From Planoprotostelium fungivorum (Eukaryota > Evosea > Variosea > Cavosteliida > Cavosteliaceae): a stretch of 64,000 bases of DNA. Positions 12,201-24,899 of the stretch are shown here, in pieces. The stretch spans positions 94,516 through 158,515 of the forward strand of contig MDYQ01000107.1 in the NCBI GenBank assembly GCA_003024175.1, written 5' to 3'. Each line of letters opens with the position of its first letter. Positions within the stretch are counted from its first letter, which is position 1. The position numbers and the translations under genes were made by a program. Below the pieces are notes generated by a model. That model made no database searches and had not been told where the DNA came from. It saw only the letters and a list, made by a program, of their open reading frames with translations.

Positions 12201-13250
12201 ATGGCTGGTGAGAAGTATCACATTGGATCATCGTCATGTATCATAGGAGAACTAGTCTTTTTCAGAATTCCTAGATGGGAGACAACCGTTTTCGTTGGTG
12301 AGACTCTCCAACATGCATTCTCTAAATCTTCAGGTAACCTTCATCCATCGTCAAATGTATTGGAGGTAAGTTGAACTCTTCCACCGTAAACATTGAAATG
12401 TGAGGACCTCATCATACGGTAGCTGAGCGTTTTGTTCGAGCCATTTGGCCTGATATATAGCATCCAAACGTATAAACCATCCGAGAAAGATTGTGAGACA
12501 TCATCTCCATCTCCAAGACTCAACTTCTCAGCTCTCTTCGCGTATGTCAAATATTACACCAAACAAGCCAGTGAAGTGGTCAATCGATGATCGCCTGCTG
12601 ACGATCTGCAGCACAGAAGGCTTTGAAGGATCTGAAAGGGACCAAATTACACGATAAACCCCTGCTCGTGAGTCACAGATCGCATCACATCTCTTCACCA
12701 ACCACGTCACAGCTGAATCTAGCACGGCAAGGAAAAGACGAGATGATCCCCCTCGACATCACACGCTCGATCGACTTAGCCAAGTGAGTTCGATTGACTA
12801 TCTCCCTGATAGACCCAGCTATTACCTCGGATACAACGGTTGGAGGACATCCGTTCATTCCTTGTCCCAAGATGCGTTGGAGTTTCACGAAGAGACGGGG
12901 GTGTACAAATGCGATTACACCTGCACGGTCCTCTTGTCGTTACCGGACGGAAGACAAGTGGAGGCGACGGGTGATGATGACGATGTGACTCAGATGAAAG
13001 CTGATGGAAGATAGGGAAGGCCTCACACTCTGCAAAGAACAAATCGACGGCCATCCAGAATTCGAAAAAGATCGCCGTAACGGAGGCTCGAAAGGCGGTA
13101 TTCAAAGAGACCGTCCTCGTTGTCTTGGACAACGGAAAGGTGAGGGAGAGCTCGCAGTTCTCACGCGATCACCTTCGCATCGTCACTCATGCCGCCAAGG
13201 TTGCCGTACATTTCCTGGAAGACTCTTATGACCATTGGAGGACGGAATGA
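12201..13250 (+). CDS. RDM1: RDM1-like protein (RRM plus RAD52 motif)
   Basis: The N-terminal half is an RRM: ETTVFVGE (RNP2 position), LSVLFEPFGLIYSIQTY, then FSALFAYVKYYTKQA and KALKDLKGTKLHDKPLL. The C-terminal half begins ITRSIDLAKPSYYLGYNGW and continues through CTVLLSLPDGRQVEATG, KKIAVTEARKAVFKE and TVLVVLDNGKVRESSQ. This matches vertebrate RDM1 in order and spacing: RRM, then the L-A-x-YY-G-x-NG motif, then KxAIxxALxxAFxxxLxVVLxxGK. RDM1 binds nucleic acids and affects genotoxic-stress responses. Introns are small GTG...AG (one is 41 nt). The start is the first in-frame ATG. Confidence 0.65.
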
Positions 13251-13516
13251 TAGGCCGTGGGTGTGTTACATTTCGCAAATAAAAGACACCTGGGGCCTGC
13301 TCTTTACTGCGGAACTGAATGCTCCGTCTATGAGTTGCAAGGCAACGAGCGGATAAGATAAGACTAGAAGGGAGACACTACAGAAACTGCATCATCACCC
13401 CACAGAGCCAACGGAAGAAGTTCTAGTTGACAAGAGACAGAAGCGCTGTCACCACTTCGCAGATTCAAGAAACAAGAGATTGTGTGCTAAGGCTCTTCTA
13501 ACACATCCGAACTGCG

Positions 13517-15729
13517 ATGAACCTACCACCTCCTGTTATATTCGATCCAGCCATGCTGGCTGATCTTCCGCCACCTCCACCTCCCATTGACGACTCATCG
13601 GTGACTATGTTCGAGCGAACCAACTCTCTCTGCGCGAGCATGTCCCCATTTATACCGAAGAGCACTTCTTTGAGCGATTTTCCATATGTGAGTCCATTAT
13701 CTCAACGAACAAATGTTTCGGTTAGGAAACCACGAAATCAGATGGAAGATGAATGACCCCTCCCAACAGGTGGCTGAGCCTGAGAAAGAGTTTCAGATGT
13801 TGGAGCGGTTAGGCAAAGGGTGAGTGATCTACATCACCCGCATAGATTCCCTATACACAATCATCTTTTCTCCTCTCTCGGTTCGAAAGAAAACAAAACG
13901 CCCTTCTTCGAATCTTAACAAACGACGTCATGTTCCATCGACTCATTCGACTACAGATCCTTCGGTGCAGTTTATAAAGGTGAAGGCGATGATTTACCCC
14001 TCGTTTTCGATTCCAAATCTCATACTTTGTAGCCCTCCACCTCGCCACCAATCATGTGGTCGCGGTGAAGAAGATGTTAGCAGAGGATATAGAGGAAGCT
14101 CTGCAAGAGATCGATATCATGAAAGAATGCGATCTCATCCAAATCGTCAAGTACTTTGGTCACTTTGAACAGGGCGACCATCTCTGGGTGAGTGATGATG
14201 GAAGAACGAACACCTTCCTCTAACTCTTTCCAGATCGTGATGGAATACTGTGGCTTGGGATCTATATCAGATGCCATGTTACTCTCAAAGAAGGGAAGAT
14301 TGACGGAAGATGAGATCGCATCGGTCATGCGAGATGTGAGTCATTGTCCATCGTTTTTTGTGACGAATATAACAGTGTCTGTTGGCTCTGTCTTACATGC
14401 ACGAGACGAAGAAGATACACAGGGACATCAAACCAGATAACATCTTACTCAACGATGAAGGAATGTGTAAGTTGGCCGATTTCGGTGTAGCGGGAAAAAC
14501 ATCCACGGTCGACAAACGATCAACACTGACGGGCACACCTTACTACATCGCACCCGAGGTAAACCTTAATCCCCATATGAGATCTGAAAAATGCGACAGG
14601 TCCTGCGAGAAGACGAGTCCGGCTACGACGCCAGGGCCGACATCTGGTCCTTGGGTGTCGTCGCTCTACAATTCGCCCAGGGCTACGTACCTTATGCAGA
14701 GTTACCCCCCATGAAGGTGTCGTCCCATTCATTCTCCCCCTCACCCTCCCAGGTCATGCTCCACATTGCAAAGAATCCCGCCCCCACGGTAAAGAACGCC
14801 GCCGAATATTCACCTTCTCTCATCGGTTTCTTAAACGCCTGCCTGGTGAAAGAGCCATCCAGGAGGGCCAGTGCGAAGGCCCTATTGCAAGAGGAATTCA
14901 TCAAGAGAGCAAAAACACCGGCCGTTGCCATGGCAACCATCGTGGGTAGCACGTCGAAGGCGCTGAGAGACGCGGGGGGACTGGAAAATGCGCTGCGAAC
15001 GGCCAGGGGTAAGCCTCCCCTGCAGTGAGTCTCGTGATGACGAGGGATGACGTGGAATGACGTCATCAGGGAGAGTAAATCGCAGAGTGCCATCGGTAGC
15101 CCGTCCTTCCTGCCCCCGCCGGCCGTCTCGAATTCGTCCTCTCACTCGCCTTCGCCTTCACCTGTTCCCTTTTCACCTCCCCCGGCCGCGGCTGCGCCTC
15201 CCTCTTTCTCTCCCGTACTGTTGTCCAATAGTCCGTCACCAAAGAGCAGATCTTCTTCTTTTGCATCGTCTCCATCTCTACAAGTGAGCCGAGATTTGCA
15301 TGATGATGATGATGGAGATGATGATCTGATGAGACGATAGCCCGCTATGGATAATAAGGAGAAGAGGAGCTCGCAGAAATTATCCGCTTTGATTTTGAAG
15401 AAATCTTCGGACGAGAAGAAGAAAGAAGAGAAGAAGGAAAAGAAGGAGAAGAAGGAGAAGGAGAAGAGACCAAAGAAGAGCGATGAAGAGGAATCTGGAA
15501 TCAAGAAGGTGAGATGATGACAAAGATGATGGGTCCATCTGACATCATCAGATGCTCAGCCGGTTTTTGTCTTCTCGTCCTTCAAAGGAAGATCTGACCA
15601 AGAAGAAGATCCTCTTAACGATGTACGACGAGTGAGTCATCCGTTTCACCATGATGCACCATGATCTAACGACACCGCAGTGATTACTACAACTCATCTT
15701 CCTCTCCGTCAAAATCGAAGCGGAAATGA
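13517..15729 (+). CDS. STE20/MST (Hippo-type) protein kinase
   Basis: After a Pro-rich N-terminus the kinase domain is complete: LERLGKGSFGAVYKA (Gly loop), HVVAVKKM (catalytic Lys), [12 protein letters not shown] (helix-C Glu), [26 protein letters not shown] (catalytic loop), LADFGVAGK (DFG), [12 protein letters not shown] (activation segment) and [13 protein letters not shown] and the [10 protein letters not shown] segment place it in the STE20 group, nearest MST/Krs. The usual W-M of GTPFWMAPEV is Y-I here. The tail is Ser/Pro-rich, then Lys/Glu-rich, then [20 protein letters not shown], an RPEL-like motif, ending SPSKSKRK-stop. No SARAH domain was recognised. Introns at 13690, 13820, 13980, 14194, 14337 and onward keep the frame. 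Confidence 0.85.
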
Positions 15730-15814
15730 AGAGAATAAAGAAGATGTGGTTCTACCTTTGTTCTCATTCTCATCATCACCATCTCACATGACAACCTCTA
15801 CCGAGACCATTTAT

Positions 15815-17130
15815 TTAGTTTCTTCCTCTCTTTCCTCTTCCACCTCTGCCTCCTCTTCCTCCCCTTCCACCTCTTCCTCCCCTCGATCCAGACTTCTTGC
15901 TCTCCATGGCATTCTTCACCTTCTCACGTTTCAATTTCCCCTCCATCTCCTCGTTCGATTTCTCACCTTGTTCCAGTATTCAACTTCCTTCTCTCCGGTG
16001 ATGAGCTCGACGGTCAGTCGGTTGTCTCCCAATTTGAACGTCTCGTCGGTCTTTGCCTTCTCTACGGCTGCGGCGCAGCCCTCGGCGGAGGGCCATCTGA
16101 TGGTACCTTCGGTCTTCTCGGCATCGTAATCAACAAAGGAAACGTGGCCCAACTTTTCGGTGAGAAGTGTCTTCAGATCGAAGCGAGCGGTGCCGGTGGG
16201 GACGTTGGTGACGGTAGTGAGGACGTTGGGCGTCCAGATGAACTCTTGTGGCTCAGCATCCTGCTTGGGCTTCTTCTTGTTGGGCTCTTCGGTGTGATCG
16301 TCGGCCTTGTTCTTGTTGCCTCCCTTGAGGGACTTTCTCTGGTCCTTGCTGCCTTGGATGAAGGCGACCCTGGATGATTCAGGATGACGTATGGAGATGG
16401 AGATGACTCACTTGGACTTGACGTCGGTGAGATCCTTTCCGTTGATCTGTGGTCTGTCTTCTGCGCTCAAGAAAGCCTTGGCCTGATCTTCAGTCTCAAA
16501 TTCGATGAAAGAGCCGTGAGAACCGAGGACGAATTCGGTCTTAGCCTTCTCTGTTGCCGTTTCCTCTGTCTTCTGTTCCTCCTTGACTGCTTGTGATTTG
16601 GGAGGCTTGGCATGACGGAGAGAGAGGACCTTTCCGTATTTGGCGAGAGCACCGTTGAGAGTGTCTACAGTGGCCTCTGGAGTGAGACCGTTCTGAAGAT
16701 GATCAGAAGATGACGCAGTTTAGGAGAGGAATGTCTCGGTTTAGAATCGAACGAGAGGGACTCACAACAAAAACAGAGCGCTCGTTGGATGTGTCTTGGG
16801 TTGGGAGTGGTTGGAGACGACGAACGTTCTCATTGTTCTCGGATACAGCCAAAAGTGCGGATTCTTTAGCAGCAGCTACAAGATCTGCCTCGGTAGCTGA
16901 GAGCTCCTTGATCTTGTTGAAAAGGAGGAAGACCTTAACGGGGATATCTTCAATGATAGTCAAGGAAGATGAAGAGGATGTTTCATTTTCATAGGGATTT
17001 TGAGGATACAGCCTTCATCGTTCTTAGAGGCATGTGCTCTCATAAACTTGTCTCTGGGGTAGTTGCTGTCACTGAAGTAGAACTCCAGCTGCTTCTTCAG
17101 CTGGTCTTTCTTTGCATCGATCTCGGCCAT
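15815..17130 (-). CDS. SSB: La RNA-binding protein
   Basis: Starts MAEIDAKKDQLKKQLEFYF, then SDSNYPRDKFMRAHASKNDE, the La-motif core (YFSDSNxPRDKF). After short introns an RRM follows (RSVFVNGLTPEATVDTLNG, KYGKVLSLRH, GSFIEFETEDQAKAFL). A second RRM-like segment lies around GHVSFVDYDAEKTEGTIRWP, and the C-terminus is Gly/Arg-rich (SGSRGGRGGRGG, ending GKRGRN). La binds UUU-OH 3' ends of RNA polymerase III transcripts and protects them. The last intron near 15945-15970 is ambiguous: frame-keeping lengths of 17, 20 or 44 nt are possible. It lies head-to-head with CSN3 across about 690 bp. Confidence 0.85.
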
Positions 17131-17821
17131 GTTCGGTTGTCTGTTGTTCTGTCTTCTCTGAACTGACTTTCTCAATTCTCTGTTTTATTCTGGTGCGACC
17201 CCAGCGGGTCACAAATATTCTCAAATTGAACAGCCGCATCATCGCTTAGGGTAATGGTCTTCCCCACTAATTCTATGATCGCTTTCTCGTTCTCGTGAGT
17301 GCTCGGACTTCGAGATCGTAGCTCTCTTTCGTTTCGGCTGCAGACCTTGCGAGCAGACGCATTGAGGACGCCAATGCAACTACATCTTAATGGCCAAACA
17401 TACCATCATCAATTGAAGATTAACCGTTATTGGATGAATCGTTTCCGTCTCGATCAGTGGAGGTTTTTAGTGAATACTGATGGTTTCACCGTGATCAACA
17501 GGTGACAGAGGCATACCTTTTATGGTTCGGTGGGGGAAGAATGTCGAGCAGTTGAATGGCGAATCAAAGTCATCATGAAAACACATGAAGATGGAGTGTA
17601 ACGCCATGCGAAAAGTTTAGATTACTTCTCACCAGTGTGAATCCTCTCTCAGCTTTCTGTGTTCATGTCCGATCTGTATTCGTTCGAACTAAGCAAACAT
17701 CGCCACCGTGTCAGCTGCAACTTTTGTTTGCAAAAGTGTTCGCCACTACAATGAAACAATTTGTGTGTCATCAGAGAAATTCGGTGATCACCCACAAACA
17801 CCATCTTTACAGAGGACGAAT
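17131..17821. other. intergenic between La and CSN3
   Basis: About 690 bp between divergent starts. Open frames at 17299-17505 and 17637-17834 have no recognisable domain and no splice support. It presumably holds both promoters. A short GC stem (GACCCCAGCGGGTC) sits near 17188. Confidence 0.4.
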
Positions 17822-19454
17822 ATGGATAAGGTGATACTATACGTTATATCATTCACATCACAACAACATGGAGCGACGTTCGATGTTAATGTTCACCTTA
17901 AATTGTCCAACATGGGTTAATACTCTTGGAATATATCTCGAAACCGATAGACTACGCCTAAATCGTCAAAATCTACCGAAGACATCTGATCCATTGCATT
18001 CTGAAGCATTCACAGTTGGTTGCAAACATTCAAGAGAATTCAGGCACCGAGGGTGGATTGAAACAATTGAAGATACTTTTGAACAAGGACGACCAGTACA
18101 GACAATCACCATTCCTCGATGAAGCTTTGAACACTCTCGATCCCTGCGCCCACTCTCTGGGATACACCTTTCTCTTGTGAGTAGACTCTCCCCTCTCACA
18201 CCATTCCATTCAATCTCCTCACCTAACTCGTTTGATATCAGAGGCGCCAGGTCACAGAGAATTACCGATCCCCAGCGCTTCATGAACGTCGCACAAGAAT
18301 TTTTCATGAGCTGCAACATCCAACAAGTCCGTATGGTCCCCGCCAAATGTGATGGCCGATCGTCCAACTCGTCACTCACTCCGACAGTCTGCGTCATCGC
18401 CCAACGTTTCTTAGAGTTGTGCGTCGAGAACAACACACCCATCCGTGCCGTCAAACCTCTCCAGGCAGCCGCCTTGAAGATCCGACAGAGCACAGAGACG
18501 CTCACACCAGTTCACGCTTATTTCCTCCAGGCCTGCCTCTTGTCTAAATGTTACCACGCCGCGCTCCACCTCATCGATGAGGACATCTTCGAGGTGGCAT
18601 GGGAGAAATTGAACACACCGAGAGACGTCCTCTCTTACTTTTACTTTGCTGGAATGATCTATATCGGTTTGAAGAAGTACAAGAAGGCCCTGGCAGCCCT
18701 TCGCATCGTGAGATCGTTTCGATCGTTTCGATCGTCCACTCACTCGGAGTTGTAGATCATCGTGGCGCCCGCTCAAGCTCTCAGCGGCATCGTCGTGGAA
18801 GGCTATAAGAAGTACGCTCTCCTCTCTCTCATCGTACACGGAAAGGTGATCATCATCATCATCATCATCTCATCCTCTATAGGTACCTCCCGTCGCCAAG
18901 ACATCTTCCATGAACATCCAGAGGGCAATCAAATCCGCCCCCGCCTACCAAGAATTCATCACCGCCTACGGCAAGCATCAAGCCGACGAGCTGCACAAGG
19001 TGGCCACGACCCACGCCGAACTCTTCCAGAAAGACAAAAACTTTGGGCTCGTCAAGCAGTGCATCCAGGCTCAGTACAGACAGAGCATACAGAGAGCGAC
19101 ACAGACATACCTCACCCTCTCTCTCGATGAATTAGCCAACACCGTCAACCTCAACGGACCGATACAAACCCAGCAGCTCATCCTCCGCATGGTGACTTTC
19201 ATTCTTTTATTCCGTCTACAACGTTGTAGATTGAAAACGGAGAAATCCACGCCAAGATCAACGTGAGGGACAGCATGATCTCGTTCGACTCCACTGGAGA
19301 GGGCTACGACACGAACGACACCGGCAGCGTTGTAGACGGCAGGATCCAGAAGGTCATGTCTTACGCGAGGAAGGTCAGAGTCTTAGACGACACCATCGCC
19401 GCTTCAACGCAGTTCTTGGGAAAGGTGAAGACGGGAAAGAGGAAGGAGAGCTGA
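17822..19454 (+). CDS. CSN3: COP9 signalosome subunit 3
   Basis: The spliced product aligns along CSN3: KLVANIQENSGTEGGLKQLK, LDPCAHSLGYTFLL, VKPLQAAALKIRQSTETLTP, HAYFLQACLLSKCYHAALH, SYFYFAGMIYIGLKKYKKA, YKKYALLSLIVHGK and FGLVKQCIQAQYRQSIQR. The PCI part has LTLSLDELANTVNLNGP, then IENGEIHAKINVRDSMISFD. CSN3 is a scaffold subunit of the cullin-deneddylating COP9 complex. The first exon (ATG GAT AAG, then a roughly 180-nt intron) is the weak point. Two introns, ending at about 18754 and at 19229, use GTTGTAG acceptors. The latter contains the perfect palindrome TCTACAACGTTGTAGA. Confidence 0.8.
19215..19230. repeat. intronic palindrome TCTACAACGTTGTAGA
   Basis: Perfect 16-nt palindrome spanning the 3' splice site of a CSN3 intron (19192-19229); the GTAG of its right arm is the acceptor. 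Confidence 0.8.
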
Positions 19455-19615
19455 TGAGAGGACAGAGCGCGCAGAGAGAGGGTGGCAGATGGGGAGCTGG
19501 GGCCGAGATCGATGATGATGCATCCGGCATGAAGGATGTCGCTTGGTCGAAGAAGTTTATGAGTTGAAGATGATGCAAGATGGAGTCGAGATGAAGATGA
19601 GACGAATAAAACAAT

Positions 19616-20020
19616 TCAACTCTTTTGTGGATTGTGTTTGAGGAGGTAGACTGCGAGGTACTCCACGGGGTTCTTCGGGCGCTCTCGAGCTACGGCGTTG
19701 AGACCTTCGATTAAGAGGGGGACGACACTCGATTCGAGGTAGTTGCGGAGGGGAAGGGCTTGTGTGTTGATCGTTCGATTGATGGGATCGGTGTCTAACG
19801 GCTGTTCGTGTGTCGGACAGAATTGATGATGTGCTTCGATGAGAAGAAAATGGAGAGGGATCTGTCAGGAGTGGAAAGGGGGAGATTGACTTACTTTGTC
19901 CGTGGATGGAATGTCTTCTGTCGACTGTGATGTGACCTCTTCTGACGCTTCGTCAAATCAAAATTTGGTACTACAGTGAAGAGACTCACCTGCAATGGAC
20001 GATGACTCTTCTCCTGACAT
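19616..20020 (-). CDS. DPY30: DPY30 homologue
   Basis: Three exons. MSGEESSSIA, then EEVTSQSTEDIPSTDK, then a long exon containing the DPY30 dimerisation motif: ALPLRNYLESSVVPLLIEGL and NAVARERPKNPVEYLAVYLL, ending KHNPQKS-stop. This is the Dpy-30 helix pair that docks on ASH2 in COMPASS/MLL histone H3K4 methyltransferase complexes and on AKAP-like partners. Length is close to the family norm of about 100 residues. It diverges from exportin-6 with only 121 bp between the two start codons, so a shared promoter is likely. Confidence 0.85.
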
Positions 20021-20141
20021 GATAGGTGTTGTGTGGCTGATGATGAGGCTAAAATTATAGCCGCGAAATCCTCTATCTTTGTCTCGTTGTTTGGTGACCC
20101 CCAAAATTCCACAAAAACCACACACGAACCGATCTGATCAC
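20021..20141. promoter_or_regulatory. probable bidirectional promoter DPY30/XPO6
   Basis: The 121 bp separating two divergent start codons must hold both core promoters and 5' UTRs. No clear TATA box was seen. Confidence 0.5.
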
Positions 20142-23100
20142 ATGGCGGAAGGGGCATCTCTTCAAGACCTGGAAGGGCTTCTACAAGAGTTCTTCGTCAC
20201 TATCGATAACGTAAAGAAGAGGCAGCTAGAGCAGCAGATCCTCACATTTCAGGGACAATGTTCCCTGTCCCAGGCCATTTTTCTGTTCAATAATTCAAAG
20301 AATAGGTACGTTTCGAGTTAATGGTCGATGTTTGACTGATATCGTTGACAGTTATCTGTTGTGGTTCGCATGTTCAGTGATAGAGATCCTCATCAATAAG
20401 AAATGGAATACGATATCTCCACAAGATCAAACGGCCCTTCGTGTCTTTCTCATTCAGTATCTGATCACAAACGAAAAGGTGAAACGTCCTCCGCGACGGT
20501 TGCATTCTAAATGATCCAGCTCTTGGCACCATTTGTCACGAACAAGATCGTGCGGCTCATTACCGACATCGCTAAGATCGACTGGCCTCACAATTACCCC
20601 GACTTCTTCCCTCACGTATACCAGCTCGTACAGGTGCATTCATCTTATCTTTCAAAGAGACGTTGCGTGACCGAATCACAGAATCATGGCAGCGCCAAGA
20701 TCGGGGTGTCCATCGCCCATTCTGCCGTCACTGACTTCATCTCAACGCGAGAAGACATGCCCATACAAAGAAAAATCCAACTGAAAGAACTATTGGTCCG
20801 AGAGCTCCCCACCCTCTTTGGTGATCTCCATCTCCAACTCCAATCATTAACCCCATCAGGCCATCTCAACGTCGTCTTGCAACGCATCGTCGACGCCAGA
20901 GACGAATCAGAAGCCCAATTGGCCTCCAGTATATTAGAACTATACTCTCAGTGTTTCTCATCGCTCCCCCTATCGGATTCCACCCTTCACATTCCATCCC
21001 TGCAGAACATCTTGAGATGTGTCAACCTATCGAATGATGGTGATTGGGGCATTGCCGCTCGTCATGCCATGTCATGCATCAACGAGATCGACTCGAAAAA
21101 TTTTGTACCGCCCAGCTTCGTGCCTCTCCTGAGCGCCGTACATCAGTCCATCTACAACGCTCTGACGGGTGCCGCCGATGCCGAAGAAGATTACGTGGAG
21201 AAGTTATTCGATTACGCCTACACTTTTGTAGAGAACCAGCTGCACAGGATCATCGGCAAAGAGGACGTCACTCCACTGCTGACTCTCCTGCCCAAATTGG
21301 TCTTCAAGTACCAGAGTGAAGGATCGATCGAGATGTACACAAAGTCTACGGACCTGTGCACGTGTGCCGTCAATCTCATTCTCAGAAATCGAAATCTCGT
21401 CCCCAGGTGAGATGTCACGAGAGATATCATAGAGATAGAGGACTGATCGGTACAGGTACAAATTCATCTTGGAAGAGATGGCAGTTGGAATGTCGAACAG
21501 TCTACTCAATGTGAACAATGCAAAGTCACTCAATCAATACGACAACACCGCCAAGGATGAAGACGTGAGTGCGTACGTACTTTTCAAGTTGAAAATGTCA
21601 GGGGTTGACGGAATTTGACCGTCTGATCTCGGTGACCATCGAGTGCATCACCCGTTCTGGGAATGTAGATCGACCTTCTACAACGAACCGAACTGTACAA
21701 TTATTAGAGTCGTGCATACACCGCATGCAGGGCAGGGGTCCCAGCGTTGATGACGTCACCACTTGTCTACAACTGTTAGAATCACAGATGGAGTGGCTTC
21801 ACTTCACTTCGGTGGAAGAGGAGGGTGTTTACTTTGTGGAGATATCTCACAAAGACATCATACGAATCGGCATGGGGCTGGTCGAGATGTGTCTGCTCCT
21901 CTTGTCGCGCGGACTGGAATCTGCGAGTGCGACACCCAGTCTACAGATATGGAGACTGTGAGTCGTAATCGATAGTTCGTTCAGTGAAGAAACGACAGGA
22001 ATTGCAAGTGTCTCACACTCTTGTGGAAGCTGACCGATTGGCTCTTTGAATTTCAAAGTTGGCGGGAAAATGCCACCGGCGCCGAAGCTTACCCTCAAAC
22101 TCAAGAAATTGTCGGCAAAGTTGTCGTACAAGTCTTCAGCCTCATCATACACCCCGCTAGCTCCCTCGCCCTCCTCGAATTATCGGCAGATATTCTCAGA
22201 AAAGTCTCTTCCACTTTCCGCCATCCTTCGTTCAGTCAGGCGACAGTTTTGGGACAGATGATATCTCAATGGGATGTCATACAGAAGAACGTCATCTACA
22301 ACAGCAGTCCATCAGCCGTTTGGGACGTCGATCGTGGCACAGTCGAAAACGGTGAGACAGAAACAATAAAATGCATTTCACCTGATTCATTCTCACAGAC
22401 GGTGAATCCAACCAGATCCCTCGGCCCCTCCGCATCATGGTGAACCCCCGACGATGACGTCATCACTGACGTGACCAGGGTACCCTCTACGAGTCCATCT
22501 CCAATTGGATCTGCCTACCGCCCACCATGAACAAGACGAACAATTCTAGCTCACAGTGGGACGAAGCGAAGAACCAATACAACAGCTTCATGAACGCAGA
22601 GAACATTGGATTGGTACACAGAGCCACCTCACTCGTGCAGACACCAGGCTTCGTGGACCAACACATCTACGCCGAGAGAGAATATATCGAGAGGTTGCAG
22701 ATGGTGGGATCCATCTACAACGATGTAGATTGACGGATCAGGTTTACGTCTGCTTTCGGTACTTGGTGTTGAGCGTGGGGAGAGAAGCGAAGAACTGTAA
22801 GGGCATGTTGCTCTCCAGCCTGAGTCAAGTGTTGCAGTACACACCTCACCTGCTCAGACTGTACCACGCTCAGCCAGATCTCACATCCACCATCCTCCAA
22901 TTCTACTTGGCTCTATTTCAATCTTTCAAATCGAACATGGAGCCACAGTTTGTCAAAGACACGTTGGGGTGAGAGGAGATGTCCTTCACATCCTGACTCC
23001 CTTTAGAATGTTCTTGAACATCTTTGACAACGAACACATCACCCTCTTATCTTCCAACAACAAGCAGGCCGTTCAGACTTTAACTCGGTTCGTTATCCTT

Positions 23101-23788
23101 CTCGTAATGGCACTGACCGTGACAGGTTCTTGGAGATCTTGTGCTTCATGCTGGAAGACTCTGGGAACCACCTCGGAGATCTCCTGGGACAGATCGTGGA
23201 GCTGTGCTGCTCCACGATCGGACCGGTGTCCCAGGCAACCGAAGATCTCTTCGTTCACCTCTCTGGCATCTTGTTTCGAGTGTATTACGATCTCCTCCTC
23301 TACCACAAGTCGGTGTCCAACGGTGCCCACGGGTCAAAGCTACTCGAATTTCACTATTTCGCCCTGAAGCAGAAGCACATCCAGCCCTTCGAATGTGCTC
23401 TGAACAATCTCATCGAACTGCAAGAGAGACAGAAGTTGTTTAAGAGGATGAACGAGTCGCTGTTGTACCCCCTCGTCACGTGTCTCATGGACACCATCAT
23501 CGAAAAGTCTCATGATCTGCAACGAGACAAGATCGTGACTCTGTTGCATCAGATCGCAGTCACCAACTTTGATGCATTCTACAGACAGGTGAGACGTGAT
23601 CGACTTCATCATCAACTGATGGAGACGTTTAGATGATACCTCAATACTTGGAAGAGCGACCAGTGCTCTCTGCACACAGAGATGTCCTCTTGAATCATTT
23701 CGCCAGACACGAACAAGACTTACCCTCCTTCACCATGCAACTGAATAAGTTTGCGAGTGATGCTGTCTATTGTATGCAGCAGAGATGA
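20142..23788 (+). CDS. XPO6: exportin-6
   Basis: The first exons read MAEGASLQDLEGLLQEFFVT, NVKKRQLEQQILTF and FLFNNSKNRY. They continue YLLWFACSVIEILINKKWNT, DQTALRVFLIQYLI and FVTNKIVRLITDIAKIDWPH, then NYPDFFPHVYQLVQ. This is the exportin-6 N-terminus (importin-beta N domain followed by the Xpo1-like HEAT repeats), and HEAT-like helices continue to the end (LPSFTMQLNKFASDAVY). XPO6 exports profilin-actin from the nucleus and is known from animals and amoebozoans. About ten short introns; the one at 22704-22741 carries the intron palindrome. Convergent with the next gene, 43 bp apart. Confidence 0.85.
22713..22730. repeat. intronic palindrome ATCTACA-ACGA-TGTAGAT
   Basis: 7-bp arms inside the XPO6 intron 22704-22741. 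Confidence 0.8.
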
Positions 23789-23831
23789 TAAATGTGTCAC
23801 ATATCGTTTCTTTTATCAGCGTCTCTCATCA

Positions 23832-24536
23832 TCACGGCGGCGCATCCTGATTGAAATACGCTTGCGTCTCCATGTGGTTGAGAAGCTCTCTGACGCTGTT
23901 GACGAGAGCTCCCTTCACGTCTTCGTTACGACACGAGTCGTGAGCCTCTTGAACCTTCTTCAACTTCTTCCTGACGTACTCTTCTGGCTGCTCCGCTGAA
24001 GTTCTCGGCTCGCGGCGTCTACTCCTCTCTTCCTTCGCCGATAGATCTTCGAATTGATCTTTCTTCGTTCGAATCTTGAATTTTTCACTGCAGCAGAAGA
24101 TGTCCGCTTCTTCGGTCTCCACGACCAGGTGAAAGGAAGTACCGGTGGGGTAACGATAACCTTCTCCGTTCAATAAGGGAAGTTTGAACTCTAATTCATG
24201 AGGACTGCTCTCGATGAGAGTTCTACCGAGGAAAAGGTGTTCCTGCTTTTCAACTTGAACTAATTCTCTGGCGCGGGTCACCATCCTGCACCGATATGAA
24301 TTTCGAGATGGGATGGAGATAACTCACATCCCGGGATTAAGCCCTGGCTCATGAGGTAGGAGATAAGTCGTAATTCTCTTTCCTTTCAACTTTGTCAGCA
24401 CATCGTGGGTGAGTATCACCGCTGGAAAACAGTTCTTGCTGGAACCTTTCCTTCGCTGCAGGCTCTGTAGCCTTCGGTTTTGGATTTGCTCGGGCGAGAC
24501 AGAGTCGATGGCGATAGATGGTTGCTGCTGTAACAT
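23832..24536 (-). CDS. unknown protein
   Basis: Two exons. MLQQQPSIAIDSVSPEQIQN leads to a segment with NCFPAVILTHDVLTKLKGKR and ITTYLLPHEPGLNPG. An intron near 24285-24327 joins this to MVTRARELVQVEKQEHLFLG. A beta-rich part (PHELEFKLPLLNGEGYRYPT, FHLVVETEEADIFCCSEKFK) follows, then a charged helical tail (EEYVRKKLKKVQEAHDSC) to AYFNQDAPP-stop. I do not recognise the family. The alternation looks like a beta-sandwich followed by a helix. The start is the first ATG in frame. Confidence 0.45.
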
Positions 24537-24899
24537 GGAAGATATGCTTGAGAGGCGGGAGGAAGATTGGGCCAGCACAAACGCTTCAGACCACGCCAGC
24601 GTGATAGCGTGACACGTTTGTAGATGGAAGATCGATTTCGCGTGATTTCATTTTCTAGAGATTATGATCTTGATACACCAACACAATTCGATGTGAAAAA
24701 TTTTACTCGTTCATTCATCGATGGATGTCGTGCTAAAATAAATCTTTATTCTCGACTGAAAATCTGTTCATCCTCCTTCTATGAAATCTCACCACGATGG
24801 TACACTTCTCCGAGTTGTGTATCTTGTACGCGGTGCGTCAGCCGGTCAGCTGTTCTCGACGTGATTGATCTTGCTCGTTTCGATCTCTCATCAAAGTAT

